A DNA stretch of 64,000 bases from NCBI GenBank assembly GCA_016647705.1, contig JAENRU010000487.1:1116001-1180000 (forward strand). The letters run 5' to 3'. Source of the DNA: Eucommia ulmoides. Lineage: Eukaryota > Streptophyta > Magnoliopsida > Garryales > Eucommiaceae. Each line of letters begins with the position of its first letter. The stretch's first letter is position 1. This document shows, piece by piece, positions 12,449-24,890 of this stretch. A model generated the notes under the pieces. That model had not been told where the DNA came from. It ran no database searches and saw nothing but the letters and a program-made list of their open reading frames with translations. A program made the translations under genes and the position numbers.

Positions 12449-12796
12449 GATTAATAACACTTTGTTCCCATGTGATTTGACCTAATTATAACTTATTCTC
12501 CTATATTTTTATTTTATAAGCACCTATCTTTCTTGTGGTTCACAGTGATATTTTTCGTTAAAATTAGCAGTCAAACTTTAAAAGGTTAAAATTAAAATAT
12601 TATTCGATATTAATTAATATTTATGCCTCTGGGTCAGGTCAGATCACGTAAGATTTGTTTGTCCTTTAAAAAAAAAAACAAAGGGTCGAGTCAGATTGGG
12701 TAAGGATGAATTTGTCATTTTATACAATTTTGATAATTATTTTACGATTGTCCTTCATCGCATGCTATTAAACTAATACCACAATTAAACATGGGT
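12449..12796. repeat. Dispersed repeat fragment
   Basis: A copy of the family at 5341-5762: 'cctcattataactt' type opening, 'cacctatctttcttgtggttc', 'ggtcaggtcagatcacg' patch and 'gaatttgtcattttataca'. The right inverted end is missing or diverged. Confidence 0.5.
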
Positions 12797-13068
12797 TAGA
12801 CTAAAACAAAATCAAAGCAAAAAATGTTTATTACTTATCCAAATCTCATTAATTCAATGCTACATTTCACATGTGCAACTAAATAATTAATTATTTAAAA
12901 ATCAAAATATAGTTCTCGGAAAGTACTGAAATTAAAAAAATAAACAAATAAAAATAGAAAAAGAGCTTTGTAATTTAAAATGTGAAAGAATCTCATATTA
13001 TTTTCTATATAGCTCCACATAATAATCACCATTTCATATTCTAAAATAAAAATAGTTGAGATATACTT

Positions 13069-13545
13069 ATTACTCTCAATCCACATTACACCGCTAACTC
13101 GTCAAAAAGTTGGGGACAAAAATATAGAAATATGGGAATAAACACAGAAATATGGGAACAGACACAAAACATAAATAGAAATATGGCTTGGAACAAAAAC
13201 ACCAAACAAACACCAATAATATAATTTTATTCTTGCTTATCAAAATCCTTCTTAGCTTCCATTTAGCAATCAAAAGCGCTCGTTCGAAAATTGCTTGGAC
13301 AGAAGCACTAAACAAACAACACCTACAAAAAATATAAGAATGGATTTTTTGAAGGACTAGATGTTTCGACGCAGTAGTTCTCAGCCCGTGTATTTAGTAT
13401 TGCTCCCAATCCACATTACACCGCATACACATAAGAAATTTGGGAACAAAAATACAGAAATCTAGGAACAAACATAGAACAGAAACAAAAATTTTGGCTT
13501 GGAACAAAAACACTAAACAAACAACACCAATATAATAGAGAATTT
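13069..13545. repeat. Direct repeat pair of about 150 bp
   Basis: The phrase 'caatccacattacaccgc' starts both copies (13076 and 13407). In each it is followed by 'gggaacaaaaata', 'agaaat', 'ggcttggaacaaaaacac' and 'aaacaaacaacacc' at matching places. The copies are 13069-13228 and 13400-13545. Their ends resemble the 'GTTTGGTTAGTGTTT' MITE family inverted. No gene is present; minus-strand open frames here are short and phenylalanine-rich from A-tracts. Confidence 0.55.
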
Positions 13546-13929
13546 AGTAAACAAATTGAACGTAAATCTTACCTTCAAGACGTGAGACGGCAGGAAGATA
13601 GTAGTGGTTTCCAAATCTAAACAAAAAATGAAAAAGATGAAAATAGAGTGGAAAACTACGCTTAAAAAAAAGAAAGCCCCAAAAACGAATAGAAATAACA
13701 AAAAAAAAAAAAAAAATCTAAAAAGAACTAACTAAATTAAATTTTATAACAAAAAAATGTCGGATTTCTCGCAAATGTAAAACAAAGAAAAAAAATGTAT
13801 AGCAATTTTAATAAAAGTAACACGAAAGCCATATGATTGTACCCTTGACTAAGCATAAAAAGAAATGAATTATCATCTAGGATGGTAGGGCATGACCAGC
13901 TCCATTCCTCCACATCGATCCACATTACT

Positions 13930-15380
13930 TAAAACAAATTTTGATTGATTGTTTCAAATACAATGATAGATAGTGATGAGCAGGTTCATCAACACATTAT
14001 ATTTCAATACAAATACGTGGCCTGATCATATCCATCTGGAGAAAAAAAAATTAAAAAAAAATTCTTGAGATGAAGAAGGTGATATAAAAAACAATTTGTA
14101 GTTGAGAATAAGAATATGAACTTGATTAATTCAGAAAACCCTAAAAATTAATTGAAATTCAAATCCTTCCATCCAAATACAACCTATGACAACTTCATAA
14201 ATTCATTTCTTAAATCATTTTCCTTCTTCGAATAAATCCCCCTACAGGCACCCTAACATCTTCACTACAGAGATATCAAAATCTGAATTGTCAGATGAAT
14301 CTGAACTGTTCTAATATCTGGATCAATCAAGCAATTTGGCAATTAATAAAAAACCAACATGCAAATCTAAGCGGCATCAAATTCACATCATTCAAGTTCA
14401 TAAATTAATCTATAGCCGATCATATCCATCATCTAACAGGCAAACCAAATTAGTAGTGACATTTTAAAGAAACAAATGACTGTTCATATGCATGAATTGG
14501 AAACATTTCACTTGGAAAATCATCAGTCTTAGGATAACTAATGAAATTGAAGTACCGATTAAAGCTGGGGCCTTGAAGGAAGATTGACGGCCAGTGAGGA
14601 GCTACCGCATGGGCGTAGGCATTGCAGCTACATGGAGGAAGAACTACGAACAATGTCGGCTTCACAAATTGCAGATTTGGGGGGAGAGACAGAGAGAGGG
14701 CTTTGCAATTGCAAATCGTAGATCATAAGGGGTGGGAGAAGGCTTCGGGAGGTGGAGAAAGGACTTCAGAATCGCAAATCGCTGATCTGGCAAGGGTGGA
14801 CTGACAACAGCTCGGAGCAAGAAGAGAGCGTCGCCGTGAGAGGTGGTCGCGGTTCTATGAGGGTCACGCCATCGTCGTCGCGATTTGCTGGAGGTGTCGT
14901 CGTCAAGAGGCGATAGTGACGGCGGTTATGATGATCAGATCTAGGAGCAGAACATAAACGTATTTTTTGTCCAATCTAACGATTTTTATTGTTTCATTGC
15001 ATTCTCGGCTATATTTCCAAAACTGCCCATAAATTCTTTTTCTCTTCTTTTTACGGTCGGATATCACTCAGAAATCAGAATACCCGTTGCTTTTTATTGT
15101 TGAGAAAGGATGGAAAGGTCGAAGATTTTTCCTACCACAAATACATACACCATGCTTTGGAGCTATCAATCTAGGTGGTTAAAGGGCTCACAATAATATT
15201 AAATCTGGAACATGTACTGTTAGTTGTCATGTGGGGATAGAACGGTAATTTTTTCTGAACTTTTTTCGCAAAAAAAATAATTGAGAAAGTAATGGGTCTC
15301 GGAGCAATTTTCATAAAGATAAGAAGTATTAATAAAAAAAAAAAAATCATAAAGATAAGAAATATTAATTAATTAAAAAA
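13930..15380. other. Low-copy-looking region, no gene recognised
   Basis: 14570-14950 is GC-rich and gene-like, like a plant 5' leader or first exon. A minus-strand frame at 14450-14665 (71 codons) and a plus-strand frame at 14622-14804 have no recognizable domain. A non-coding transcript or the 5' end of a lost minus-strand gene are possible readings. The flanks are AT-rich with no supported exons. Confidence 0.3.
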
Positions 15381-15384
15381 AAAA

Positions 15385-16375
15385 AAAAACACACGAATTA
15401 TGTAAACCAAATCAATAGAAATAATCAAATAGATGTACCATATCTCAATTCAGTTCAAATTCCTCAAATCTCTCCCTTAAAATCCTAAAAAATGAATAGT
15501 TTGTTATCAATAGACTAAGTCACAAGAAATCAGAATCGACACAGTCGATTGACCAAACCCAAAAATCTGGTTGACTGATTGATTAAGAGTCGAAACTCAC
15601 AGGCCAATTGGTTAATTGAATTTCCCCATTTGGTTGACTGAATGATATAGGTTGGTTCACCTTTGTTTCGAAAAACACACTGACACAAACGGTTGACCAA
15701 TTTTTTTTAATTTGTTGACCGAGAATAAATAGGTTGGTCTATTTCTGCTTCACAAAACTTACTAACCCAATTGGCTGACCGATTGCCGTAAATCGATTGA
15801 CCAATTAGTGCAGGATGTCTAGTTTCGTCACCAATTCAGCTACTATCTCAAACGGTTGACCGACCTCGTTAATTCAGTTAACCGATTGGATCAGTAGCAC
15901 ATCATTTCTGCTCCAAAACACATTGATTGATTCAGTTAACCGATTGCTTTTCAGTTTTCTCGGTTAACCAAATTAACCTGAAAATACAACTTTTTATATT
16001 TTAAACCATGTTTTTCAATTAGGTCAATTATCAAATTAATTTCACATAAAGAGCACATAAAAATCTTTAATTTAAATTTTATCATTTTAATATCAAAACA
16101 CACATAAAGATAATTCATTTAAAGTGTCGTGGGTGATCATAATTCGAGTTTCATTAAAAGTATACAAGTAGAGAGTTGTTTTTACCTAATTTTCTTCAAG
16201 GTCTTCAACACTCTTCATTTTTTCATTGCATCCATTTTTGCACCTTTTATATTTTGTTCATGAGGTCTCCTTCTTAAACAACTATATGAAAATCTTTTAT
16301 GAAATACTCAACAAACACATTAATTCCAACAAAAACATCAATATTTAATTATCCATCAAAACGTAGGGTTCAACA
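15385..16375 (+). mobile_element. 3' fragment of an LTR of the same family as 53943-56622
   Basis: This stretch carries the repeated 'gttgaccgattg' phrases and ends 'atccatcaaaacgtagggttcaaca'-like (last bases at about 16375). That matches the end of the complete solo LTR at 53943-56622, which finishes 'ccatcaaaatcttaggatcaaca'-like. The 5' part of the LTR is absent, so this is a truncated relic. No target duplication could be paired. Confidence 0.65.
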
Positions 16376-16716
16376 ACTACCATCTCTCCATCGCCTTCTA
16401 GTAGCAATTCTGAGGTTAGCGTTGGCAACAGTGTTGTCTAGCAGCAACAGGAGAGTGTCTGCCGCTGCAGCGGCCGTCATCTGGTTGTTCTCTCTTTCGG
16501 CATTCGGTGGGAAGATAGGGAGGTGACCGTCGAAAGGAGGGTAGAGTATTAGAATGATGAAATGAAGATCTGAGGCATTAGGGCATAAGAGTGTAGCTAA
16601 GTTTAGCAGGTGAAATTACGGATGAGGACCTCGATCTGGTGTAGTAAATTACTCAAATGCCATCAAATATGAGAAATTACACTAATACTGAGCGTTGGGT
16701 ATTATAAAATCCATAA
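16376..16716. other. Short GC-richer spacer, no gene recognised
   Basis: A plus-strand frame ending at 16526 runs out of the LTR relic into alanine/serine-rich sequence and has no known domain. Nothing else is supported. Confidence 0.3.
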
Positions 16717-17662
16717 GAGCATATCCAAGGGCTGTGACATCTGCTATGCCATCCCAAATATGGCATTTTTGAACCCCCAAATGAGCTCCAATAGTTGTGC
16801 CATCTTATGTGTCATTTTGGCACACCAGGTCTGTCTGTGCCATATTTGGCACAAATAGAAAGTGTGTCGTTTGACTGTTGGAGTAGTAACGGCTACTCCA
16901 ACGGTATCAAATCTCAAGAGCAACGGGCAGAATTTTGAAAAAAAAAAAACCCACAACCACAACATCTATAAATTGAAGGAACAAATGAAAAACAAATACC
17001 TAATCGTTGCCATCGCCTTCGCCGAATCGCCTCCATCGCCTTCGTTGAATCACCACCGTCGCCTTGCCTTCTAAATCGTAGTAGCCGCCTTCACCATCGC
17101 CTTAGCCAAGCTAGCAGCCGTCGTCGCCTTCGCCATTGGTCTCTCTCTCTCCGATTGTGATTAGGGCATGTTAATTTGGACAAGATTTGGGAAGCGGGGA
17201 AATGGTCTAGCATTAGGCTTGTGAAATTTGGGAAGTGGGTTAGCAATTAGGCTTGTGATTTGGGAAGTGGGTTAGCAATTAGGCTTGTGATTTGGGAAGT
17301 GGGCTGGACAATTATGGTAATGATTTGGGCAATTTTCATGATTAGGGGGCGGTTTGGGTTTAGGGCTGGTTTGTTGGATTTTAATTGGAATTTTAATTGG
17401 TTTGTGGGATGATGGTTTGTGTTTTAATTGGTGGTTTGGTTTTAATTAATGTTTAGCGGTTAACTTAAAATTTTAAAATTCAATTAGATTAATTTGTTAA
17501 TTTTATTTTTTAATGAAAAAAATGACAAATCCAAATAGCATCTTTCTTGGATTGCTTTTATTTTATTTTATTTATTATTATTTTTTTGTATGTGTGCTAT
17601 AAAGGATTTTGGTGTGCTGGACAAATGTGCACTAAATTATAGCATCTCCCTTGGAGATGCTC
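16717..17662. mobile_element. PIF/Harbinger-like non-autonomous element, TSD TAA
   Basis: The left end GAGCATATCCAAGGG and right end CCCTTGGAGATGCTC are inverted with one mismatch, and TAA lies directly outside both (16714-16716 and 17663-17665). A 3-bp TAA/TTA duplication is the hallmark of PIF/Harbinger transposons. The element is 946 bp and encodes no transposase. It includes a segment rich in 'cgccttcgccatcgcc' phrases (17010-17130) and a triplicated 'gggaagtgggttagcaatt' phrase (17220-17300). Confidence 0.8.
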
Positions 17663-17665
17663 TAA

Positions 17666-18250
17666 TATGTTATTTTAAATGGCACACAAAAAAATTTTTG
17701 GGCATTTCAAGGGAGTTGCTATAATAGTGTGCCATTTTTTTTTTTAATTATTAAAATTAAAAATAACTTAAACAAAAAAATTAATTAAACGCTAAATTTG
17801 AATTTAACCATTAATTTGATTTTTTTTATTTCAATTTGATTGCTAAATTTCAATTATTTATTTTAATTTAACAGTTAATTTTTTTTTTCGAACTAAAATG
17901 CTAATATTAAAATTTTAGATTTTAATTAAGTCGTCAAATTCTAATTTTTGATTTAAAATTAATTGCTAAATTTAAATTTTAAATTAATAATTAACCTTTA
18001 ATCCTAATTAATAATTATCTCTAAACACTAATTTACAATTATTATAAACCCAACCCATCTTTAACCCAAATATGAGCAAACCTAACCCAATCCCAAACCT
18101 AACCCTAATTTAATTAGGGAAATTTGCCCAAAAGTTCTATTCCATAAAAACATCACTTTATGGAGTCATATAAGAGTAATTTTTTTACACATGAGATTGT
18201 CCTTAAAAAGTTATTTTTAAAATTTTGGGAACTCTAAATAAATTTCTCAT
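17666..18250. other. AT-rich spacer upstream of the F-box gene
   Basis: No gene seen. 17680-17735 repeats phrases of the Harbinger element ('gggcatttcaagggagttgctata'-like), suggesting a fragment of a relative. The rest is low-complexity AT-rich sequence. Confidence 0.4.
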
Positions 18251-18441
18251 TTAATGATATATACTCCTCCCAGCTCCCAAGTCCCCATCGTAGGCAAGGC
18301 ATTCAACAAATATAGAGAGAGAGAAACGACGGTGACGCTGATTTCTGGAGAAGACGACGGAGACACAACCAGATCTGGAGAAGAAGACGGCGACGCTGGC
18401 CAAACAACGTCAAGATCTGCGAGAATACGGCGGTGACTTCT
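18251..18441 (+). promoter_or_regulatory. Probable promoter/5' leader of the F-box gene, split by solo LTR B
   Basis: A TATA-like 'gatatatactcctcccagc' at about 18256 is followed by purine-rich leader-like sequence up to the LTR insertion. The host sequence resumes at 21276 and reaches the F-box ATG at 21563. Discounting the LTR, the TATA-like site would lie about 470 bp upstream of the ATG. This is inference from adjacency; there are no transcript data. Confidence 0.4.
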
Positions 18442-20934
18442 TGTCACATCCCACCCCGAACACCTGTCATGTGGGGCCGGCGTGACGTAGACATGACACC
18501 ACCCAACTTTACTAGCCAACCTCAATACGTCAAGCGCTAGTAGGGGACCAACCGACTCCTAACTATTTTACCTGCGAGTGTACTACCTTCTTAGTAGAAA
18601 TATTTTTAAAATAATAATTCATTCTACAACATCTAAATGGATCAAGCGTGAGTATAAAAACAGCATGTAACTAGTTAAAATTCTCCATAATATAAGCAGT
18701 GAAAATAAAGTAATAAATATAAGTTCTATTCCAACCCATCTAGTAAAATAATACCCATCACCATAATAATAAATATCAAATCAACCAATATACGTAAAAC
18801 ACTACATTTCAAGCACATATCTCAAACACATACTTCAAACACAAACACTGATCAGCCCTAGTGATCGTTTTAACCTCACGATCGGGAGTTTGCAACGGTA
18901 CCGTACCATCCGTAGGATATGCCTTCCTATGAACACTCATCACTCCGCCGAAACGGATAATCACTACACAGTATAAACGTCTAACATCACTCTACCGAAG
19001 CAGATAAACATCACTCCGCCGAAGCGGATAACATCACTCCTCCAAAGCGGATAACCTTACTCTATCGAAATAGATAAATACTATGGTACTATCAAATCAA
19101 ATACAGCATCATCAAATCACAACTCAATAAATATCGCCTACTCAACATCGTCAAATCACCACGTCTATCTCTTTTCCTCAAAACCAACTTTTAAATCCAA
19201 AAATCATATTTCACACTTTCTTTTAAAGAAAACGTCTGATTTTATCAAAACCACTTTTTCACCCTTCATTTTTAGCAAACCAGGCATTTTTAGAAAACAG
19301 ATGTTTTCTATTCTCTTTTTAAAACACCGTCTGATTTCACCAAATCCAACAAAAATTTATTTTCAACTTCATTTCGAAAACCATCGAAATCTTCCGAAAA
19401 TCCAGTTTACCAACTCACCCAAATCATGTTTGATCCATATCATTTATAAATTCATACAGTTTAAGTAAACACATATTTCATCATATATATACATAGAAAA
19501 ATAGTTTGGCAAGAAGACAGTACACTCACCTCGTTAAGCGCTCTCTAAAACCTTCACTGACCACACTCTATCGGGACACCGGTGCCTGCGAGCCTAATAG
19601 TGACAGAGCCTAAATTAATATCTTATCTAAAACATCTGAATCATGCAATGCAGACCCTATATTCCGAATCGTTACTATTTTATGTACCACGTAATTAAAA
19701 TTAATTAATCGTTACGAAATTATTACGATTTTAGGATTTATAACGCTAAATAAAATTTAATTTGGAGAAAATTAATAATCGATTGAAATTTCACCTGTTT
19801 CCGAATCATTTGGCGACCACGAGATGGGTTTTTGATTTTTAGTGAGGTGATTTGTGTAATTTTCCCTTCTTCTTTTTTTCTTTTTCCTTTCTTTTTTCTT
19901 TTTTTTTTTCTTTTTTTCTTTCTTGGTTCTTCTCCAGACCCGACGGCCGGCCCCCTCTTTCTCTCTATTGTTACCGACCGCTGGTGGCCTCCCAGTCCTT
20001 GCCAATTCTCACCGTCAGCCCTGTACCACCCACAACATCAATCAAACACCACCACCGGCCACCTCGCAAGCTAACCCGCACACCCACTAGATCACTGCTC
20101 ACACACCCACGCATGTTGCGACACACACACACCCCCATGCACACAACTACACATGCATGCCCAATGCCGACGACACGCCACAGGATCAATGACCCCTGCC
20201 GACGGCGACATACACACACAACAGCACACCGAAGCCGCACCCAACTCGCATCACAACCACCGCCGTTGATCGACCTCTCTCTCTCTCTCCGTCTCTGTTT
20301 TTTTTTTGTTGTTGTTGTTGTTGGGTTCTCGCCGACACAACACACCCACACACACACACACTAACTGGACAATCAGAACACACACGCACAAACCCACACG
20401 CTGTCGGAAGAAGAAAATAGAGCACAACCCACACCACCGGAAATTTACTGACCAAACTCGCAACACTCATGCATGCACACACCCACCAAAATAATTAGAG
20501 GAAATACACATAAATACTCACCAGCCCGACGATCGTCAATGATTGGACGGCGATCAGCAACTCCCGCTCACCGGCGATACTAAGAACGCCCACTGCCACG
20601 CCGTTGACGAATCACGCCACCGGCCGGACCACCCTCTCTATCTTCTGGAAATGTCGATGATGTTCACCCGATCACGCACACCCATAACAGCCACGACCAC
20701 GCTGCAGGAGGAACGCCGATTCAAGAAAAATCGACGACCCCCACTCCGGTCCTCTCTCTCTCTCTAGAATTTCTCTAATTTTCCAGATTTGATCTAGGAT
20801 TTGATCACTTCTACTGCATGAGAGGATATTATTGCATGAATTTAGTGGTTAAATTTGATCCCCTCCTGCCACGTCGCCTGATCTTTCTCTCCCTGCCAGC
20901 CGGTGGTCTCCCGTCACTTACACACACGGTGTTG

Positions 20935-20969
<35 letters not shown>

Positions 20970-21275
20970 CGCGCGCGCGCGCTTAAAAAAAATAGTTAAA
21001 TGGCACTTTCCTCCCCCAATTTCCCTTAAAATCTTAATTTTAATGAATTTCAACTTTTAAAAATTTCAAAAATTATAATTTCACCTTTAATATTTTATCT
21101 TTTTGATTTATAATTGTCAATTTAAATCTTAAGTTTTAATTTTATGTTTTTAAATTTCCAATTTGACCCCCAACTTTTGATTTGAATTTTTTAATCAATA
21201 AAATTTTACTCTAAAATTTTCTAATGCTCTAAATGCAACTATTTATGACGTACGTTTTACGATTTAGGTTTTACA
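18442..21275 (+). mobile_element. Solo LTR B, TSD CTTCT
   Basis: It begins TGTCACATCCCACCCC, ends TTTAGGTTTTACA, and is flanked by CTTCT on both sides (18437-18441 and 21276-21280). Length is 2834 bp. It is the same family as A (9065-11781) and C (51110-53855). It contains T-rich and CA-rich zones that create long but meaningless open frames (19772-20494), plus an alternating TA/TG/CG tract at about 20935-20983. No internal region remains. Confidence 0.93.
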
Positions 21276-21562
21276 CTTCTAGTCTCACTGCTCCAGATTT
21301 CAGCAACAGTTAGGTTTTTTGTTAATTTCTTCAATTGTTAATTTTTTTTATACGCATGGGCAGTGGATTGCATGCTTATATGATTTTGATTACTCAAATT
21401 TGTTTGATGTTTATGTGTTTCAATTGGATTTTGCTTATATGATTTGTGAATGTGTTTGATTACTCAAGTTTGTTTCTTTTTTATGTGTTTCATATGAATT
21501 TTGCGCAGATTTTATTGACATTTGATTGAAAATTTGTATCTTCTTCTTCAAGGTTTGGTTGC

Positions 21563-22783
21563 ATGGTGAATATGGCAATAGATGTGTCGGATGATGAGTT
21601 GGATTGGGCATTGCTTCCCCGCGACATTGTTGATTCAATTTCGGAGCATATGGCACAGTTTGCGGACTACTTGCGATTTGGGTCAGTATGCAAATCATGG
21701 CGTTGGGTTGTACAACAGGAGAACCATCTCCACTCTCTTCAAATAAAGAAATGGCATATCCTTAAAACATGTCAAAATCGTCTACCATTGCTCATGGTAG
21801 ATAACGCCGACGATAGTAGTAGAAGAAGCTTTTATAGCATCAAGGACAAAGCAACATATGACTTTGAGTTTGCTCAAAATAAATCCTTTTACAGTAGACA
21901 TTGTTGTGGTTCTTCGCATGGATGGTTATTCACCATAGACGAAAATATGGTTGTAACACTGGTGAATCCTTTTACTGATGGGATCATTCATCTTCCGCAA
22001 TTCAAAGATCCAGCAAACGAGTACCAACATTGGGTGGAAGATGAACAATATGATTATTTCATTCGTAAAGGTATTTTATCATCTGACCTTATTCTAAATC
22101 CACATTGTTATGAAGTGATTGTCATTTATGGTCTCATGCGAGAATTGGCATTCTACAAATGCAGAGATGAAACTTGGACATTTGTGAATGTTATGCCAGA
22201 TTTTGCATTCCAAGACTTTGGATTCCAAGATATTCAGTGTTACCAAGGACAGGCTTTTGCGATAAGCGTTTGTTCTGAACTTATATCGATTGATCTTGCT
22301 AGTCATACGGTTAAAATTATTATTGCTAAACCGATGTTGCGTTATCGTGGTATGGATCGTATGGTTTATCTATTAAAGTTAGAAGGAGGAGGAGGAGATT
22401 TGATAATGGTTAGAAGAAGGGTAATTGTTGAAACACGCTCGAAAGGAATAGACAAGACTAAAACGATACATTTCATGCTTTTTAAATTAATAACCGATTG
22501 TAATGATGGGGAAAGCTGGGTGCAAATCAAGAGCCTGGGCAAGTACGCTTCGTTCTTGGGAGATAATTGTTCATTAATAGTTTCTGCCCTTGATTTTCCA
22601 TGTTGTGAGCCGAATAGCATCTACTATACCGATCATTATTTCAGACCTTACTTTTCTGACGGAGATGGTGATGATACGGCAATGTTTGACCTCACAGATT
22701 TAAGTTTTATGTCGCATTACTTGCCCGTCTCCTCTACAAAACATTTGTTGCCCGCAATTTGGATTGTTCCTAATTTTAAATAA
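21563..22783 (+). CDS. F-box protein with KIB1-4/DUF295-type beta-propeller domain
   Basis: This is a single-exon protein of 406 residues. An N-terminal F-box-like segment (about residues 15-51, starting 'ALLPRDIVDSI' and ending 'VCKSWRWVV') would bind a SKP1-like adaptor in an SCF ubiquitin ligase. A DUF295/KIB1-4 region follows: a CCGSSHGWL motif at 114-122, LVNPFTDGIIHLP at 133-145, and blocks up to about residue 390 ending in a short 'YLPVSSTKHLLPAIWIVPNF' tail. Members of this large plant family recognise targets for ubiquitination, but the target cannot be read from sequence. The start at 21563 gives MVNMA; Met4 is an alternative. The frame is intact. The 2.8 kb solo LTR B ends only 288 bp upstream, so promoter and leader may be disturbed. 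Confidence 0.92.
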   Translation: MVNMAIDVSDDELDWALLPRDIVDSISEHMAQFADYLRFGSVCKSWRWVVQQENHLHSLQIKKWHILKTCQNRLPLLMVDNADDSSRRSFYSIKDKATYDFEFAQNKSFYSRHCCGSSHGWLFTIDENMVVTLVNPFTDGIIHLPQFKDPANEYQHWVEDEQYDYFIRKGILSSDLILNPHCYEVIVIYGLMRELAFYKCRDETWTFVNVMPDFAFQDFGFQDIQCYQGQAFAISVCSELISIDLASHTVKIIIAKPMLRYRGMDRMVYLLKLEGGGGDLIMVRRRVIVETRSKGIDKTKTIHFMLFKLITDCNDGESWVQIKSLGKYASFLGDNCSLIVSALDFPCCEPNSIYYTDHYFRPYFSDGDGDDTAMFDLTDLSFMSHYLPVSSTKHLLPAIWIVPNFK

Positions 22784-23750
22784 GTATTGAGGTCTTATCG
22801 AATTTTTAGTCTTTTATTTGTTTAACATCGTTTCTATGCTAGAAGAGAGTGTTTTGCTTGGATTTCGAATGGCTAATTTAAAACTGACTGTAATTTAAGT
22901 GTGAAGTTCATTTGATCAGTTAAAGTATTCTCCAATTTAAGGGAATTTCTATTTTTTTCTGTTTCTAAACTAATGGCAAAACAGATGGAGGTACTTTTTT
23001 TTTCTTTTCCAAGCTTGAATTTTCAGGAATTGCTTTTGTTACTTGGACTTTTGAGTTGCTTATTCTTTTTTTGATTTGTTTGAGAGTAACAAATCTACTA
23101 AAATGTGTGTGTTTCTGTGTTATTGATTGAATTTCTACGAACTCTGTAAATGTTCTTTTTAACCCGTTGGTTAATTGTGATGTTCATGATGCTTTGAAAT
23201 CAGTAAGAATATTTTTGTTGTTTTGTTTTCTTTTGTTCTTTTGATTGTTTTGCAATTTAACAAGGGACAAGTTGAGGTTTTGCTCACAGAATTTTGAACA
23301 ATCTGTTTTTATTCACATAAATATAGGAAAAAACAGAATATATTTTTCTGTTTTCGTTCTAAATTTTTTTAGAATAGAAATTGTTTTTTCAAAATCATTT
23401 TATTTTTTAGTTTTGTTCCAATTTTTAAAGGAAAGAATATTGGGAATGTGATACAACTGTTCTTGAACTTATAAACATGTTTATGTTTACACTAGCCATT
23501 TATTCATCCTACGCATACGTCGTTATTTCTATTGCAGTCAATTATATCTCAACTTGAACTTAATGTTGCAAATATCTCAATTTATATTGTAACGGATCAC
23601 GCTAATCGACAAGTTTTGAAATTGAATTGGAAAATTATCAATGACACATCTAATAATCTAAAATCTTTATTTATAAATTACATTTACATCATTCAATCAC
23701 ACTATAATTAGTACGAATAATCTGTTCTTGTTCAACAAATGAAAAAATTA
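22784..23750 (+). other. 3' flank of the F-box gene
   Basis: T-rich 3' untranslated-like sequence with several possible AATAAA-like sites, then AT-rich spacer. The small frame at 23245-23451 has no domain support. Confidence 0.4.
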
Positions 23751-23754
23751 GGGT

Positions 23755-24890
23755 TCAAAATTTAGGTTTAGGGTTTAGGTTTAAACATATTTTCCAATTG
23801 AAGAAAAAATAATTATTCAATTTATGTTATATTACTTGTTTAATCATCCAATTGAACGATTCAATCTACAAATTATATAATGAATTTTGATATAATGAAG
23901 GTAATCAGTTTAATAACGATTGCACAATTTTATTTTATTTTAAATTAGCCCCTAATACTGTTAAAATAGAAAATATTTATTCGATTTATGTTCTACTTAT
24001 TTAATCATACAATTCAATAGTTGAATATAAAGCTAATTGTTGAATTTTGCTATAAAGACGTAATAAATTTAATAACAATTAAATAACATTTTTTTTTTTT
24101 TTTGCAAATTAACCCTTAATATTTTTGCAATAGTAAATATTACATCAATTTTTATTCTAATAGTTCAATCGTCCAACTGAACACTTCAATTTACAAATTA
24201 TATATTGAATTTTGATATCAAAATGGTAATAAATTTAATAACATTTGAAGAGCTTAACTTTTTACAATTTGGCCCCTAATATTTCTATAACATTATATTA
24301 ATTCAATTTATATTCTACTTACTTATTTAATCGTACAATTATTCAATTACACCATAATTAGTACAAATGTAATCTTGTACTTAGAAATTAGAACTCAAGA
24401 TTTAGGGCTTACGGTTCGACGTTTTAGGGTTTGAAGTTCAGGGTTCAGGGTTTTCATACGTTTCTTTATTGAAGAAATTCATATAATAGAAAATATTAAT
24501 GTTCTACTACTTATTTTAATCATACAATTGAACATTGAATTTCAAATTAATTATTGAATTTGAATATAAAAACAGAATAAATTTAATAAAATTCACATGA
24601 CTTATTTTTTTACAAATTAGCCCTTTATATTTCAGTAATAGATAATATTTATTCAATTTATGTTCTACTACTTATTTAATCGTCCAATTGAATGCTTCAA
24701 TTTACTAATTACATATTGAACTTGATATCAACAACGTACTAAATTTAATAAGAAATGAATAACTTAATTATTTCGAAATTAACCCCTAATATTTTTATAA
24801 CAATTTACATGCCTATTTTAATCATACAATTGAACATTTCATTTTACAATAACTTCATTTTTCAAAAATTAGCCGCTAATATTTATAATG
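23755..24890. repeat. Tandem array, about 165-bp units, with telomere-like motifs
   Basis: Units open with 'ttattcaatttatgttctac' type sequence, then 'ttaatcatacaattgaac', 'caaattatatattgaatttt', 'gtaataaatttaataac' and 'aaattagcccctaatatt'. Unit starts are near 23812, 23978, 24140, 24300, 24495 and 24651, with a partial last unit to about 24890. Two units are interrupted or preceded by degenerate telomere-type TTTAGGG phrases (23759-23784 and 24395-24455). No coding. Unit identity is moderate. Confidence 0.7.

Noticed and set aside
19772-20494. Several 60-170 codon frames on both strands
   Set aside because: Low-complexity T-, CA- and CT-rich parts of solo LTR B, matched by similar false frames in LTR C (52524-53485).
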